From Hymenobacter aerophilus DSM 13606 (GTDB taxonomy: Bacteria; Bacteroidota; Bacteroidia; Cytophagales; Hymenobacteraceae), in the NCBI RefSeq assembly GCF_000382225.1, contig NZ_KB907808.1:94091-158090 (forward strand): DNA of 64,000 bases. Direction: 5' to 3'. The position numbers and the translations under genes were made by a program. Positions 39,097 to 47,562 of the stretch are shown piece after piece; within the stretch, counting starts at the first letter, position 1, and each line of letters starts with the position of its first letter. The notes below the pieces were generated by a model. It was not told where the DNA came from, searched no databases, and saw only the letters and a list, made by a program, of their open reading frames with translations.

Positions 39097-39873
39097 TTAT
39101 TTCTTAACTCTCTCTACTGCTGCTTTCAAACCAGATTTAAGATTTTTAAACAGGCCAGATGTCCCTTCAGTATTCACATAAATCGTATTATGTTCCGAAG
39201 CCGTTTCATTTTCAGGGCGTCCCGGAGTATAATAATAAACAGCCATTGATTTACGTGTAATTCCTTCTGGAGTATTTAACGGCTTAGGGTGTCCATGAAA
39301 AGAAACTTCGTTTGTTTCAAAAATAACACACCGATTGAAAATCGGTTCTATATACTCCAACTGCTTTTTCTTGTCCATATCCCACAACTCTAAATAACCG
39401 TTGTATTCTTTGCGCCAATTCTTATTCATATAAACAATGGCATTCATCCTGCGATGATACTTTGTGGTAGCATGATAGTTAAAATCTACATGCACATCTA
39501 AAAATGCACCATTAACAGATTGATGCAGTCCGCCACCAAATAGTTCGTCGTCGGCAACCAAGTCGTTGATGTCTACAATACTCTTAACTATGTTTAAAAA
39601 CTTATCGCCGTTAAACTCGTCAAATGCATTTTGTAATACAGGATGGTCCGCGCCAAATTTTGTTAGTGCAAATTTGTTTTTTTGGTTTACATAGGTGGTA
39701 CCATCCCATGATCCCATATCCACAGTAGGATATGCGCCCAATATCTGTTCTGCCGATTCTGGCTTAAAAAAGCCATCAAACATCAGATACTTAAAGGTTT
39801 TTTTTGAATCGTTCCATTGAGCCTTCAAGTCCGCTTGTTTCTTCTCAATACTCTCAAAGTCAATCATTTCCAT
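39097..39873 (-). CDS. 2-oxoglutarate/Fe(II)-dependent oxygenase, prolyl-hydroxylase-like
   Basis: 258 residues. Iron ligands are H128 and D130 in LDVHVDFNYH and the distal H193 in SFHGHPKPL; R207 in TRKSMAVYYY should bind 2-oxoglutarate. These enzymes hydroxylate proteins or small molecules. Position between glycosyltransferases suggests a glycan, lipid or surface-protein substrate. The gene is clearly AT-rich and uses codons unlike the flanks, which points to transfer. A TAACTTTG box lies 48 bases upstream, so it may be expressed separately. Confidence 0.88.
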   Translation of the reverse strand: MEMIDFESIEKKQADLKAQWNDSKKTFKYLMFDGFFKPESAEQILGAYPTVDMGSWDGTTYVNQKNKFALTKFGADHPVLQNAFDEFNGDKFLNIVKSIVDINDLVADDELFGGGLHQSVNGAFLDVHVDFNYHATTKYHRRMNAIVYMNKNWRKEYNGYLELWDMDKKKQLEYIEPIFNRCVIFETNEVSFHGHPKPLNTPEGITRKSMAVYYYTPGRPENETASEHNTIYVNTEGTSGLFKNLKSGLKAAVERVKK

Positions 39874-39921
39874 ACGATTTGCTTGTTTTTGAAAGTAGCC
39901 GTACGTTCAGCTACGAACTCA

Positions 39922-39929
39922 CAAAGTTA
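39922..39929 (-). promoter_or_regulatory. Candidate -7 box TAACTTTG for the oxygenase gene
   Basis: Perfect TAnnTTTG match on the minus strand, 48 bases before the ATG at 39873. It lies in the 64-base gap after the upstream glycosyltransferase. Confidence 0.5.
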
Positions 39930-39937
39930 ACTAGACT

Positions 39938-41179
39938 TTATGATTTTAAGACAGAGTCTATCACTGTCACCCACTGGCCAAATACCTTTTCTCTGGTAAA
40001 GTCCTGCATGCGTTGCGCTGCAAGTTGACCTAAATGCTCCAGCATAGCTGGGTCACCGAGCAATTGGTCCAAAGTTTCCGTCCAGACCTGCAGGTCATCA
40101 ACTAAACTAGCATGTTGGTTAAGCATGGGCATTAGCATCCCAAACTCGGCCCTTTCGGCCACGCGGATTGGGATATTAGGTGCGGTTGTACTAGGAGCCA
40201 GCATTTCGCGCGGTCCAGTAGGGCAGTCAGTGGTCACGACGGGCACCGCGCAAATCATTGCTTCGCCCAGCGCCATCGGAAAGCCTTCCCAGGCCGAGGG
40301 AAACACAAATAGGGCCGCGGGGCGGATATATTTGAACGGATTCTGCTGGAGCCCAAGAAAATACACGTCGTATTCCGGCGTAAGCGTGGCATGCTGGTCC
40401 CACGCTTCGTAAACGCGCAGGCCCAGTTGCTGGGCGTGCAGCGTCAACTCGTCCCGTAGTTCGCCGTCACCGACGAACACCAGCTTGGCCGGCCGGCGCT
40501 TTAGGAGCGCCGCGAAGGCGTCGAGCAACGGGGCCTGATTCTTTTGCACTGCCAGGCGGCCTGACGTAACGAGTACCGGAGCCGAATCATAGATAGCCTG
40601 CTCCGCCGCCGAGAGCGGGTCACGGCCTTTCTTCTCAATCTGGGCTACTTCGAAAAAGTTGTTGATCGTTATCAGCTTTTCCGGCTTAACCCCAAAGCCC
40701 TCAATTAATTCGGGGTTGATATCCCGGCTTACGGTCACGATTTTGTCGGCCCGGTTGTAGAGCCTAGGGATGAGCACATTCTTACGCAACCAACCTACTG
40801 GCCCCCGAATGTTGGCATCGTGCAGTTTAGAGCCATGCACGCAGAGAATGGTTTTACCGGGGCCGCCGCTCAGCAGGTTCACGTAGTCTGCCCCCTCCAA
40901 ATGGCTGATGACTACGGCGGTTTGCAACCGCTCACGCAGCTGCCGCAGCCCACTAATGCGCCGCCGGAAATTTTGCATTTTAGCTAGCAGGCCGCCGCCG
41001 CCCTGCACATCAAGGCTCACCACGGGGTTGCCGCTGGGGTACAAGTCCCCGCCTTCTAGGTTGAATACGGCCTCAGTAACGGCGTAGTGCTTGGCTAGCT
41101 CCACACTGTGGTCGTGGAACACGCGCTGTGCGCCACCCAGACCCAGGTTAGGAATGACCATAAGAAGATTTTTTCGCAT
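39938..41179 (-). CDS. Glycosyltransferase family 4 protein
   Basis: 413 residues, GT-B fold. N-terminal PNLGLGGAQRVFHDHSVEL; donor half with TSGRLAVQKNQAPLLDAF, LVFVGDGELR and the ExxxxxxxE motif in PSAWEGFPMALGEAMICAVPVVTTDCPTGPREML. It matches GT4 enzymes of capsule and O-antigen loci. GC content is intermediate between the AT-rich neighbours and the housekeeping genes. Confidence 0.95.
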   Translation of the reverse strand: MRKNLLMVIPNLGLGGAQRVFHDHSVELAKHYAVTEAVFNLEGGDLYPSGNPVVSLDVQGGGGLLAKMQNFRRRISGLRQLRERLQTAVVISHLEGADYVNLLSGGPGKTILCVHGSKLHDANIRGPVGWLRKNVLIPRLYNRADKIVTVSRDINPELIEGFGVKPEKLITINNFFEVAQIEKKGRDPLSAAEQAIYDSAPVLVTSGRLAVQKNQAPLLDAFAALLKRRPAKLVFVGDGELRDELTLHAQQLGLRVYEAWDQHATLTPEYDVYFLGLQQNPFKYIRPAALFVFPSAWEGFPMALGEAMICAVPVVTTDCPTGPREMLAPSTTAPNIPIRVAERAEFGMLMPMLNQHASLVDDLQVWTETLDQLLGDPAMLEHLGQLAAQRMQDFTREKVFGQWVTVIDSVLKS

Positions 41180-41213
41180 ATTGTTAAAATACCGGGATGA
41201 GCAAGATTATACC

Positions 41214-42026
41214 TTATTTATAAAAGCCTAACCAATGCAAAATGACCTTTAGCACGATGTCGTACTTGCGCTGATAATACTTGTTGTGCGAGCCCAAAAT
41301 ATTCCAGACGTTACCACCTTCATACTTGTGTAGGTCTGCGCGCTTAGACAAATATGAGGTTGCATCTTCATTGATGGAGTGGTTCCAACCTTTGAATCCA
41401 TTCTTGACTGCCTCTATTCGCGTTGTAATCCGATTCTGAATTTGGGCCATCGAGCGAAATTGATAGTGCTTGACCCTGATACGGGTGGGACAGAGCACAC
41501 CCATATGCTTGGGAAGCTCAGCACCGAGCGTCCAAATCATCTTCGGCCGATGCCTAAAAAATCGTGCTTCACTCCAAGTATACTTTTCATAGTAGCGAAT
41601 ATTACGAATGTTGTTTTCCGCGTCATCATCGAAATCATATTCAGCAATATCCTCTTTGGTGATCCAAAAGTGGATAGTAGCCGTGGCCACGAAATGATAT
41701 ATTGGGCTGACTTTAGCCAAGAATTCTACTGGGTTATCAGCATAGAACTCATCTGCATCTAGTCTAAAACACCACCAATCACCTTCACTAGCTAAGTGCT
41801 TAAACTCATTATATACCTCTCCACGGATTCCATCATAGAAACCTTTATTCTCCGTCTTCCAAGGAATAATTTTATCAGATTTTATGGAGTTAACAATTTC
41901 CCAAGTACCATCTGTACTACCGTTATCTAGTACAAATATTTTATGAGCCCATTTTGATGCCTCTAACAAGTTGTATTTAACAATGTCTGCCTCATTTTTA
42001 ACAACCGAGATTGCAAATATCTTCAT
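41214..42026 (-). CDS. Glycosyltransferase family 2 protein
   Basis: 270 residues with a GT-A fold: ISVVKNEADIVKYNLLEA, VLDNGSTDGTWEIV and the DxD motif in FRLDADEFY. The C-terminal half is less conserved. A single-domain GT2 with no membrane anchor; it probably adds one sugar. It is AT-rich, like its two neighbours, and belongs to the probable imported segment. Confidence 0.9.
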   Translation of the reverse strand: MKIFAISVVKNEADIVKYNLLEASKWAHKIFVLDNGSTDGTWEIVNSIKSDKIIPWKTENKGFYDGIRGEVYNEFKHLASEGDWWCFRLDADEFYADNPVEFLAKVSPIYHFVATATIHFWITKEDIAEYDFDDDAENNIRNIRYYEKYTWSEARFFRHRPKMIWTLGAELPKHMGVLCPTRIRVKHYQFRSMAQIQNRITTRIEAVKNGFKGWNHSINEDATSYLSKRADLHKYEGGNVWNILGSHNKYYQRKYDIVLKVILHWLGFYK

Positions 42027-42164
42027 GTTTTCTACTTTTTATTCAAAATATCATGAGATACAATTAATCAACACTAGCATAACCAACAAAGTGTAATTAT
42101 GAATTACTAATCTAGCATTATACATTATCATATGAAACTCATATATAATGCCTTGCAATGCACT

Positions 42165-42905
42165 CTATATAAGCCCTGCCAAACTGCCATGTTGATTAGT
42201 ATTATCAGTTTGAAATATTGAACCAACAGCAAATAAATCATTTTCTATGTATAGAATTAATGCTCGAATGAAAAGTGTAATCCCTATTATTTCTAAAGAT
42301 TCTTCTATTACTACTTCAGTTAAATAATATCCAGAGGACCATCCGGGGCCCACACTGCTTATAAACCCACCCATGAGTTCAGCACCAAATGCACCTAGTA
42401 CATACACAAAGCCAGATACAAGAAATTGCATTCTGGTATTTGATGGCAGACTCATTAAAAATTTAAAATAAATAGTTAATGTAATCAGTGTAACAGCAAA
42501 TCCCAAGATTGCTATAGCAAAATTTATAGGCGAGGTTATTTGCATATAATGTCTAGGTATATTTGCAATAAATTCATGAATACTGGCTGCTTCGTCTAAA
42601 GAAAGAAATAGAAAACCAAAAGATAAAAATCGCCAATATTTCCAAAATTTATCTTTTGTTTTTTTCTTATCTTGAGCTATCAACAATAGCATTAAAGCAG
42701 AAAAAGCTAAAATAAAGGAATTATAGTAAGCGGTTACAGTCAATTCTAAATCCATATTAAAGAGCGGTATTAATCCTAAAGCAGTCTTATAAGGGGTAAA
42801 AGCAAGTAATAAAGCTACTATTACACCTAATATTATCAAACAAGTCGCTATAATCCACATAATTCTCATTATCAACTTGGTATTTACCTTAATGTTAATT
42901 GTCAT
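42165..42905 (-). CDS. Uncharacterised six-helix membrane protein with conserved acid/His motifs
   Basis: 246 residues, six or seven hydrophobic helices. Charged residues sit where a membrane helix is expected: LSLDEAASIHE (D104, E105, H110, E111), GAELMGG (E176) and EVVIEESLEIIG (E197, E201, E202, E205). This spacing recalls buried metal sites of integral membrane hydrolases, but I can name no family. It is one of the most AT-rich genes here. A well-formed promoter precedes it, so it is probably transcribed on its own. No function is assigned. Confidence 0.8.
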   Translation of the reverse strand: MTINIKVNTKLIMRIMWIIATCLIILGVIVALLLAFTPYKTALGLIPLFNMDLELTVTAYYNSFILAFSALMLLLIAQDKKKTKDKFWKYWRFLSFGFLFLSLDEAASIHEFIANIPRHYMQITSPINFAIAILGFAVTLITLTIYFKFLMSLPSNTRMQFLVSGFVYVLGAFGAELMGGFISSVGPGWSSGYYLTEVVIEESLEIIGITLFIRALILYIENDLFAVGSIFQTDNTNQHGSLAGLI

Positions 42906-42973
42906 TCGTCGAGTAGTTAAGTTGTTGGAAAATCAGGGAGAACACCCTAACCAATTTCACTCTTATTCATCTG

Positions 42974-43005
42974 CAAATATACACATTGTTTGGTATAGTC
43001 AAAAA
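42974..43005 (-). promoter_or_regulatory. Full Bacteroidota-type promoter TTTTTG-N18-TATATTTG
   Basis: On the minus strand TTTTTG (43000-43005) is followed after 18 bases by TATATTTG (42974-42981), close to the TTG-N19-TAnnTTTG consensus. The ATG of the membrane protein is at 42905, giving a leader of about 65 bases. The box overlaps the last codons of the upstream GT2 gene. Confidence 0.7.
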
Positions 43006-43928
43006 CTATAATGAATAGCAGATTCAGTGTTTGCGAAACCGCTATACAACAAGTGTTTTATCGAGGCTAGAAACCGCCGCCGCCACATTACGCTGAAATC
43101 CTGTTGCATTGCTTTCCATAAGTAGTGTGCAGTTGTGGTGCGGTGCTGTTTACTTAACGCTAAGGTAAGCGCTATAAACGTGTACCGGTCAGCTACAAAT
43201 TGCCCAGCCTTACCAGGAAAGCGACGCGTAAAGTCGGGATTGTGTTTTACCAATTGGCCGAACAGTTCATCGCGTATGCGTACGGACTCGGGCGCAATAG
43301 TGTTGAGGCTACGGCCATCGTGTTCACGCAGACAAAATGTTTTTTCGCGGATGGGATGGAACTGGTATCGGCTGGCCAGACGCAACCACAATTCCCAGTC
43401 CTCGGCCGACGACAAGCGTCGGTCTTCTACAAAAGGGTTAGCCAAGGCAATATCGCGGCGCACAAATACTGTGTTGCATGCTAACGGGTTATCATGAAGC
43501 AACACTTCGTTGGTATCTTCCCGAAATACGCACACCTCACTAATTAGATGACCCTGCCCATCCAGCCGCTCGTAGCCGGTATGCATCACTTCCATTAGCC
43601 CGTGCGCCTGTATAAACTCCCATACTACCCGCAGGTGGTTAGGATACATTTCGTCGTCGGAGTCGAAGAAGTTTAGGTACTGGCCGCGGGCTTGCTGTGT
43701 CCCGTAGTTGCGGGCAGCGCCCCGCTCTCCGTTTTCCTTGTAGAAGTAGCGGATGCGCGGGTCCTGCAGCCGGGCCACCACCTCGGCGGTGTTGTCGCGG
43801 CTACCATCATCTACGACGAGCAGCTCGAAATTCTGGTACTCTTGCCGTAGAATAGCTTCTAGGGTAGGCGTGATAATGTCCGCCCGGTTGTAGCTAGGAA
43901 CAATAATAGAAAAGTAAGGCTCGGACAT
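42999..43928 (-). CDS. Glycosyltransferase family 2 protein
   Basis: 309 residues, GT-A fold: FSIIVPSYNRADIITPTLEAI, VVDDGSRDNTAEVV and the DxD-type FFDSDDEMYP. The late YQFHPIREKTFCLREHDG is typical of capsule GT2s. Its start overlaps the stop of the next upstream GT2 by one base (TGATG), so the pair is translationally coupled. Confidence 0.95.
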   Translation of the reverse strand: MSEPYFSIIVPSYNRADIITPTLEAILRQEYQNFELLVVDDGSRDNTAEVVARLQDPRIRYFYKENGERGAARNYGTQQARGQYLNFFDSDDEMYPNHLRVVWEFIQAHGLMEVMHTGYERLDGQGHLISEVCVFREDTNEVLLHDNPLACNTVFVRRDIALANPFVEDRRLSSAEDWELWLRLASRYQFHPIREKTFCLREHDGRSLNTIAPESVRIRDELFGQLVKHNPDFTRRFPGKAGQFVADRYTFIALTLALSKQHRTTTAHYLWKAMQQDFSVMWRRRFLASIKHLLYSGFANTESAIHYSF

Positions 43929-44854
43929 CAGCGAACAACGGTTGAGGGGGTTTGCAGCTCTTTGCCGACTAGTAGGCGGCTATATTGATGGGCCAAATAG
44001 CGGTTGGTAGTGTTGCCGCCACCTGACAGCAGCAGATTCAGCATTTTAGCTATATAGTAACCGGATGTGGCCATCGTGCCATACTCCCGCCGCAGAAAAG
44101 TATCCTCGTTGCGCAAAATCATATTGGCCTGGTTCAGCTTTTTCTCCTGCTTCGTACTCTGCGAGAAGTGGTGCAGAATATGGGCTTCAGGCAGGTACTG
44201 AATATCATAGCCCAGCTTGCGAATAGCATAGCACCATTGTAGGTCCTCGGCATACATAAAAAAGTCGTCGGGGAGTTTGCCACCCGGCAGCTGCTCGATA
44301 ACGTGGCGCTTGACGTGAAAGTAAGTACCCCACACCCAGTCGGGGCGAAACGGCTTATCATGGTCGAAGAAAGTGCCCAGCAGCACTTCCCCGCGTCTTT
44401 GCGCGCTCAGCGCTTTTTGCAGGCGCAACAGCTCAACCAGCTGCAGGCGCAACGAAGGGAAGCGCCCACACTGCGGCTGTAAGCGGCCGTCGGGGTACTC
44501 CAGCCGGCCCGTCGTCACGCCCATCCGTGACTCGGCCACTAAGGTGCGGTAGGTGATGGCCAAGGCATCGTTGAGAACGGCCGCGTCGCTGTTGAACAGC
44601 AGAATAGTTTCGCCCTGCGCGTGTTGGATGCCCAGGTTGTTGCCCTTGGCAAAACCGGAGTTTTCGGGGTTGCGCACCAGTCGCACCGTTGGAAATTGCT
44701 CAGTAAACCGGCCAGGGTCGCACTCGGTCGAGGCGTTGTCCACCACAATAATCTCGTACGACACGCCCTTGGTATGCTGCTGAATGGACGCAATGGCTTC
44801 ACTCGTCAGCCGAAAGGTGTTGTAGTTGATAATAATGACGGAAACCTGGACCAT
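43928..44854 (-). CDS. Glycosyltransferase family 2, rhamnosyltransferase-like
   Basis: 308 residues from the ATG at 44854 (MVQVSVIIINYNT). Motifs: VVDNASTE, NPENSGFAKGNNLG and LFNSDAAVL with the metal-binding site; the FFMYAEDLQWCYAIRKLGYDI segment is the hallmark of the WbbL/rhamnosyltransferase branch. The donor may be dTDP-rhamnose, but specificity is uncertain. An upstream in-frame start is non-ATG and is rejected. Confidence 0.93.
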   Translation of the reverse strand: MVQVSVIIINYNTFRLTSEAIASIQQHTKGVSYEIIVVDNASTECDPGRFTEQFPTVRLVRNPENSGFAKGNNLGIQHAQGETILLFNSDAAVLNDALAITYRTLVAESRMGVTTGRLEYPDGRLQPQCGRFPSLRLQLVELLRLQKALSAQRRGEVLLGTFFDHDKPFRPDWVWGTYFHVKRHVIEQLPGGKLPDDFFMYAEDLQWCYAIRKLGYDIQYLPEAHILHHFSQSTKQEKKLNQANMILRNEDTFLRREYGTMATSGYYIAKMLNLLLSGGGNTTNRYLAHQYSRLLVGKELQTPSTVVR

Positions 44855-44893
44855 GCGCGTAAGAACTGAGGAGCGGTGGTGCAAAGGTCGGGC

Positions 44894-46177
44894 TTATTGG
44901 GCAACTTCCCTAAACAACGCTTCATATTGGGCCGCACAGTGGGCCACATCGTAGGTTTGGCGCAGCTGCCGGGCTGCCTGGGCGTGGGTAGCCAGCAACG
45001 CCTCATCATCTATATAGGCCTGCATCGCGGCCACCAGGTCGGCCCGGTGCGGGGTTGCATCAGAGTTCATCCGCAGCAGCCGGCCCGCTGTCGGTTTATC
45101 AGGAGGCCGCACCATTTCCGGAATACCGCCCAGCGGACTGGCAATTACGGGGACGCCGTTCTCAAAAAACTCGATGATGGAAATCGGCTGGGCTTCTGAA
45201 AACCACGACGGAAACAGGCCCACATGGCACTGCCGCATATAAGGGTGGGGCGTTTGCACACTGCCCAGGAAGAAGATATCCGGGTGGGCAGCCTCATACT
45301 CGGCCCGCAGGCTGCGCAGGTAGGCACCGTCGCCCATGGCAATAAAGGCAAACCGGCGGTCAGGATACAATTCTTTGATTTGCACGTAGGCAGCTAGGGC
45401 ATCGCTCCAGCCTTTTTGCTGCGTGCCGCGGCCTACCATCCCAAAAACAAAACTACCCGCCGGTACCGGCACCGGGGCCGGCTCCGGCCCTATCGGCACA
45501 TATGGCGGCACCCCGTTGTAAATAACCTCTACCCGGGTGGTTATCGGCTGCCGGGGTTGCGGAGTGTGCTGCTTCGCATTCTCGTACTCTTTCTGGTAAT
45601 CGGTGGCCAGAATACTTTCCCCGGCCCGCCGCTCTTCTTCCGACGGCGTTTCCTGGAGCTTGCCCGTGAACAGGTCGGCCGTGTACTGCGACACGCCTAC
45701 CACCGCTGCCGCCAGGTTGGCGTAGGGCACGAAGGAAAACTCGCCAACCTTGATGAGCATGGAATACCCCTGGTGGTCAGTTACCACGGTAGGTACGCCC
45801 GTCAGCCGGCACAGCTGCGTAACGCGCGACTTGGCCACCATGGGCTCGTGGCTGTGCAGCACGTCAATGCGGTGGCGGCGGATAAGGTAGCAGCCAAACA
45901 GGGTTTTAACCCGCTCGTGCACCGAAAACCCCAGACCCAGCTTTTGCCCTAAAGCATTCAGCTTCCAGACCAGCTTGTTGAACAACGGATACTGGTCCAT
46001 TGATACTAGCTGCACCGCCGGACTCAGGTATTGCGCCACCATCGCCTGGTCGGTCAGCTGCTCATTCTGGTTGAAGAAGTAGACGTTGTGTTTCTTCGCC
46101 AACTCCGAGGCCAGGGCCAGAGCCAGAACGTGCGAGCCGGCTTTATCCAGGCAGAAGGTAGTAACGAGTATGTTCAT
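44894..46177 (-). CDS. Glycosyltransferase family 4 protein
   Basis: 427 residues. The donor half has FVFGMVGRGTQQKGWSDAL and the C-terminal motif around FSEAQPISIIEFFENGVPVIASPLGGIPEM. The N-terminal half has VLHSHEPMVAKS. It is related to the next upstream GT4 gene (46225-47409): both share GMV(G/A)RG and KGW motifs and N-terminal layout, so the pair may be an old duplication. A TAGTTTTG box ends four bases before the ATG. Confidence 0.94.
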   Translation of the reverse strand: MNILVTTFCLDKAGSHVLALALASELAKKHNVYFFNQNEQLTDQAMVAQYLSPAVQLVSMDQYPLFNKLVWKLNALGQKLGLGFSVHERVKTLFGCYLIRRHRIDVLHSHEPMVAKSRVTQLCRLTGVPTVVTDHQGYSMLIKVGEFSFVPYANLAAAVVGVSQYTADLFTGKLQETPSEEERRAGESILATDYQKEYENAKQHTPQPRQPITTRVEVIYNGVPPYVPIGPEPAPVPVPAGSFVFGMVGRGTQQKGWSDALAAYVQIKELYPDRRFAFIAMGDGAYLRSLRAEYEAAHPDIFFLGSVQTPHPYMRQCHVGLFPSWFSEAQPISIIEFFENGVPVIASPLGGIPEMVRPPDKPTAGRLLRMNSDATPHRADLVAAMQAYIDDEALLATHAQAARQLRQTYDVAHCAAQYEALFREVAQ

Positions 46178-46181
46178 AGTG

Positions 46182-46189
46182 CAAAACTA
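46182..46189 (-). promoter_or_regulatory. Candidate -7 box TAGTTTTG touching a GT4 start
   Basis: Perfect TAnnTTTG match on the minus strand with four bases to the ATG at 46177, the same geometry as at 20156-20163. It predicts a leaderless transcript. Confidence 0.45.
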
Positions 46190-46224
46190 CCGACTTTACA
46201 TAAGACTCACCTGGAAGGCTGGTT

Positions 46225-47409
46225 CTACTTGTCGGCGTACTGGCTGAAAACGCTAGCATAGTGCTGGACACAGGTTGCCAGCGAAAACTTATTTTGCAAT
46301 GCTACCGCCGTTTGCTGGTGCTGCTGGTAGAGGCTGGTATCCGTCAGGTATCGCTGCATGGCCGCCGCCAAGGCAGGTACGTTGGCTCGTTTGGTGTGTG
46401 GGTCCAGCTCAATCAGCTGCCCGGCGGCTCCCCGCGAGGCATCCAGCACAATTTCGGCCATGCCGCCCACAGCCGTAGCAATAGCTGGCTTACCGTAGAA
46501 AAGATACTCGATAACGGCCAGCGGCAATGCCTCCCCCGCAAAGTAAGAAGGCAGCAAGCCGGCATCGAAGCCCGCCACGTAGAAATCAGGATTAGGTACT
46601 CGCCCGACAAAATGAATGCGCGGCTGTTGGCCGTATTGCTGGCGTAGCTGTTCCAGATAATCACTCCCTCCTACCAGCACCAGGTGTACTTCCCGACCGG
46701 CCCGCGGCGGCAGCAGCAGAAAAGCATCAATGGCCTGTTGCCAGCCTTTTTCGGCAATACCCCGTGCTACCATTCCGAACACAAAAGCAGCGGGGGCGAT
46801 GTGCAGTTCCTGCCGCATCTGCCGGCCATCAGGCAAAGCATCTACCCGAATACCGTTTGGAATAGTCACAATGGGGGGTAGTGCGGGAAGCGCCTGACGC
46901 AGGCTGTTGCTGCAATAGTCAGACACAGCCACAATTGCCCGCGCCTGCTGCAGGATAGGGGCGAACTCGCGGCGTCCTGCCCGGGCAAACATGGTGTACT
47001 CGCCGTGTTCCGTAATGATGAAAGGAATCTGCGTGGCCGCTACCACCGGAACACATAGCCGGTCGGAGTACGTCGCATGACTGTTGAGCAGTTCAATCTG
47101 ATACTTTTTCAGGCAGGCCCGCAGATAGGCCTGCTGAGCCCGCTCGTAGAGAGAAAACCTCAGGCCGAGGCGTTGGCCAATGGCATTGAGCTTGTAGGCC
47201 CAGAAGCTTCGCCACGGCCGGTCGGCCATCGATACCACCCGTACCTGCGGCGGCAGCAGCCGGCGCACGAGCTCCTCATCTACCAGCTCCGCCCGCTGGT
47301 TGAAAACAGTGACCTCATGACCTAACCTGGCTAAACCAGCTGCCAGGTTCATGGCCAAGATTTCGCCGCCGCCAACTTGCAGAGACCAGGTAGCAATAAG
47401 TATTCTCAT
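46225..47409 (-). CDS. Glycosyltransferase family 4 protein
   Basis: 394 residues. N-terminal WSLQVGGGEILAMNLAAGLARLGH; donor half FVFGMVARGIAEKGWQQAIDAF; acceptor and donor cleft LPSYFAGEALPLAVIEYLFYGKPAIATAVGGMAEI. Paralogous to the adjacent 44894-46177 enzyme. It probably adds the previous or next sugar in the same chain. Confidence 0.94.
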   Translation of the reverse strand: MRILIATWSLQVGGGEILAMNLAAGLARLGHEVTVFNQRAELVDEELVRRLLPPQVRVVSMADRPWRSFWAYKLNAIGQRLGLRFSLYERAQQAYLRACLKKYQIELLNSHATYSDRLCVPVVAATQIPFIITEHGEYTMFARAGRREFAPILQQARAIVAVSDYCSNSLRQALPALPPIVTIPNGIRVDALPDGRQMRQELHIAPAAFVFGMVARGIAEKGWQQAIDAFLLLPPRAGREVHLVLVGGSDYLEQLRQQYGQQPRIHFVGRVPNPDFYVAGFDAGLLPSYFAGEALPLAVIEYLFYGKPAIATAVGGMAEIVLDASRGAAGQLIELDPHTKRANVPALAAAMQRYLTDTSLYQQHQQTAVALQNKFSLATCVQHYASVFSQYADK

Positions 47410-47562
47410 TAGTATCTATTTCTGAACCTGTTCAGTCTTCTGGAATCCCTTGCAGAGCCTAACCCCTCTTCCCCAAAAGCCAAGACAGATGCTTTGCGCC
47501 CAGTTGTGAGACTTGCCGGCAGCCAGCTATCCGCGGCTGTTTTCCGTTACAGCTGCTTTTCG

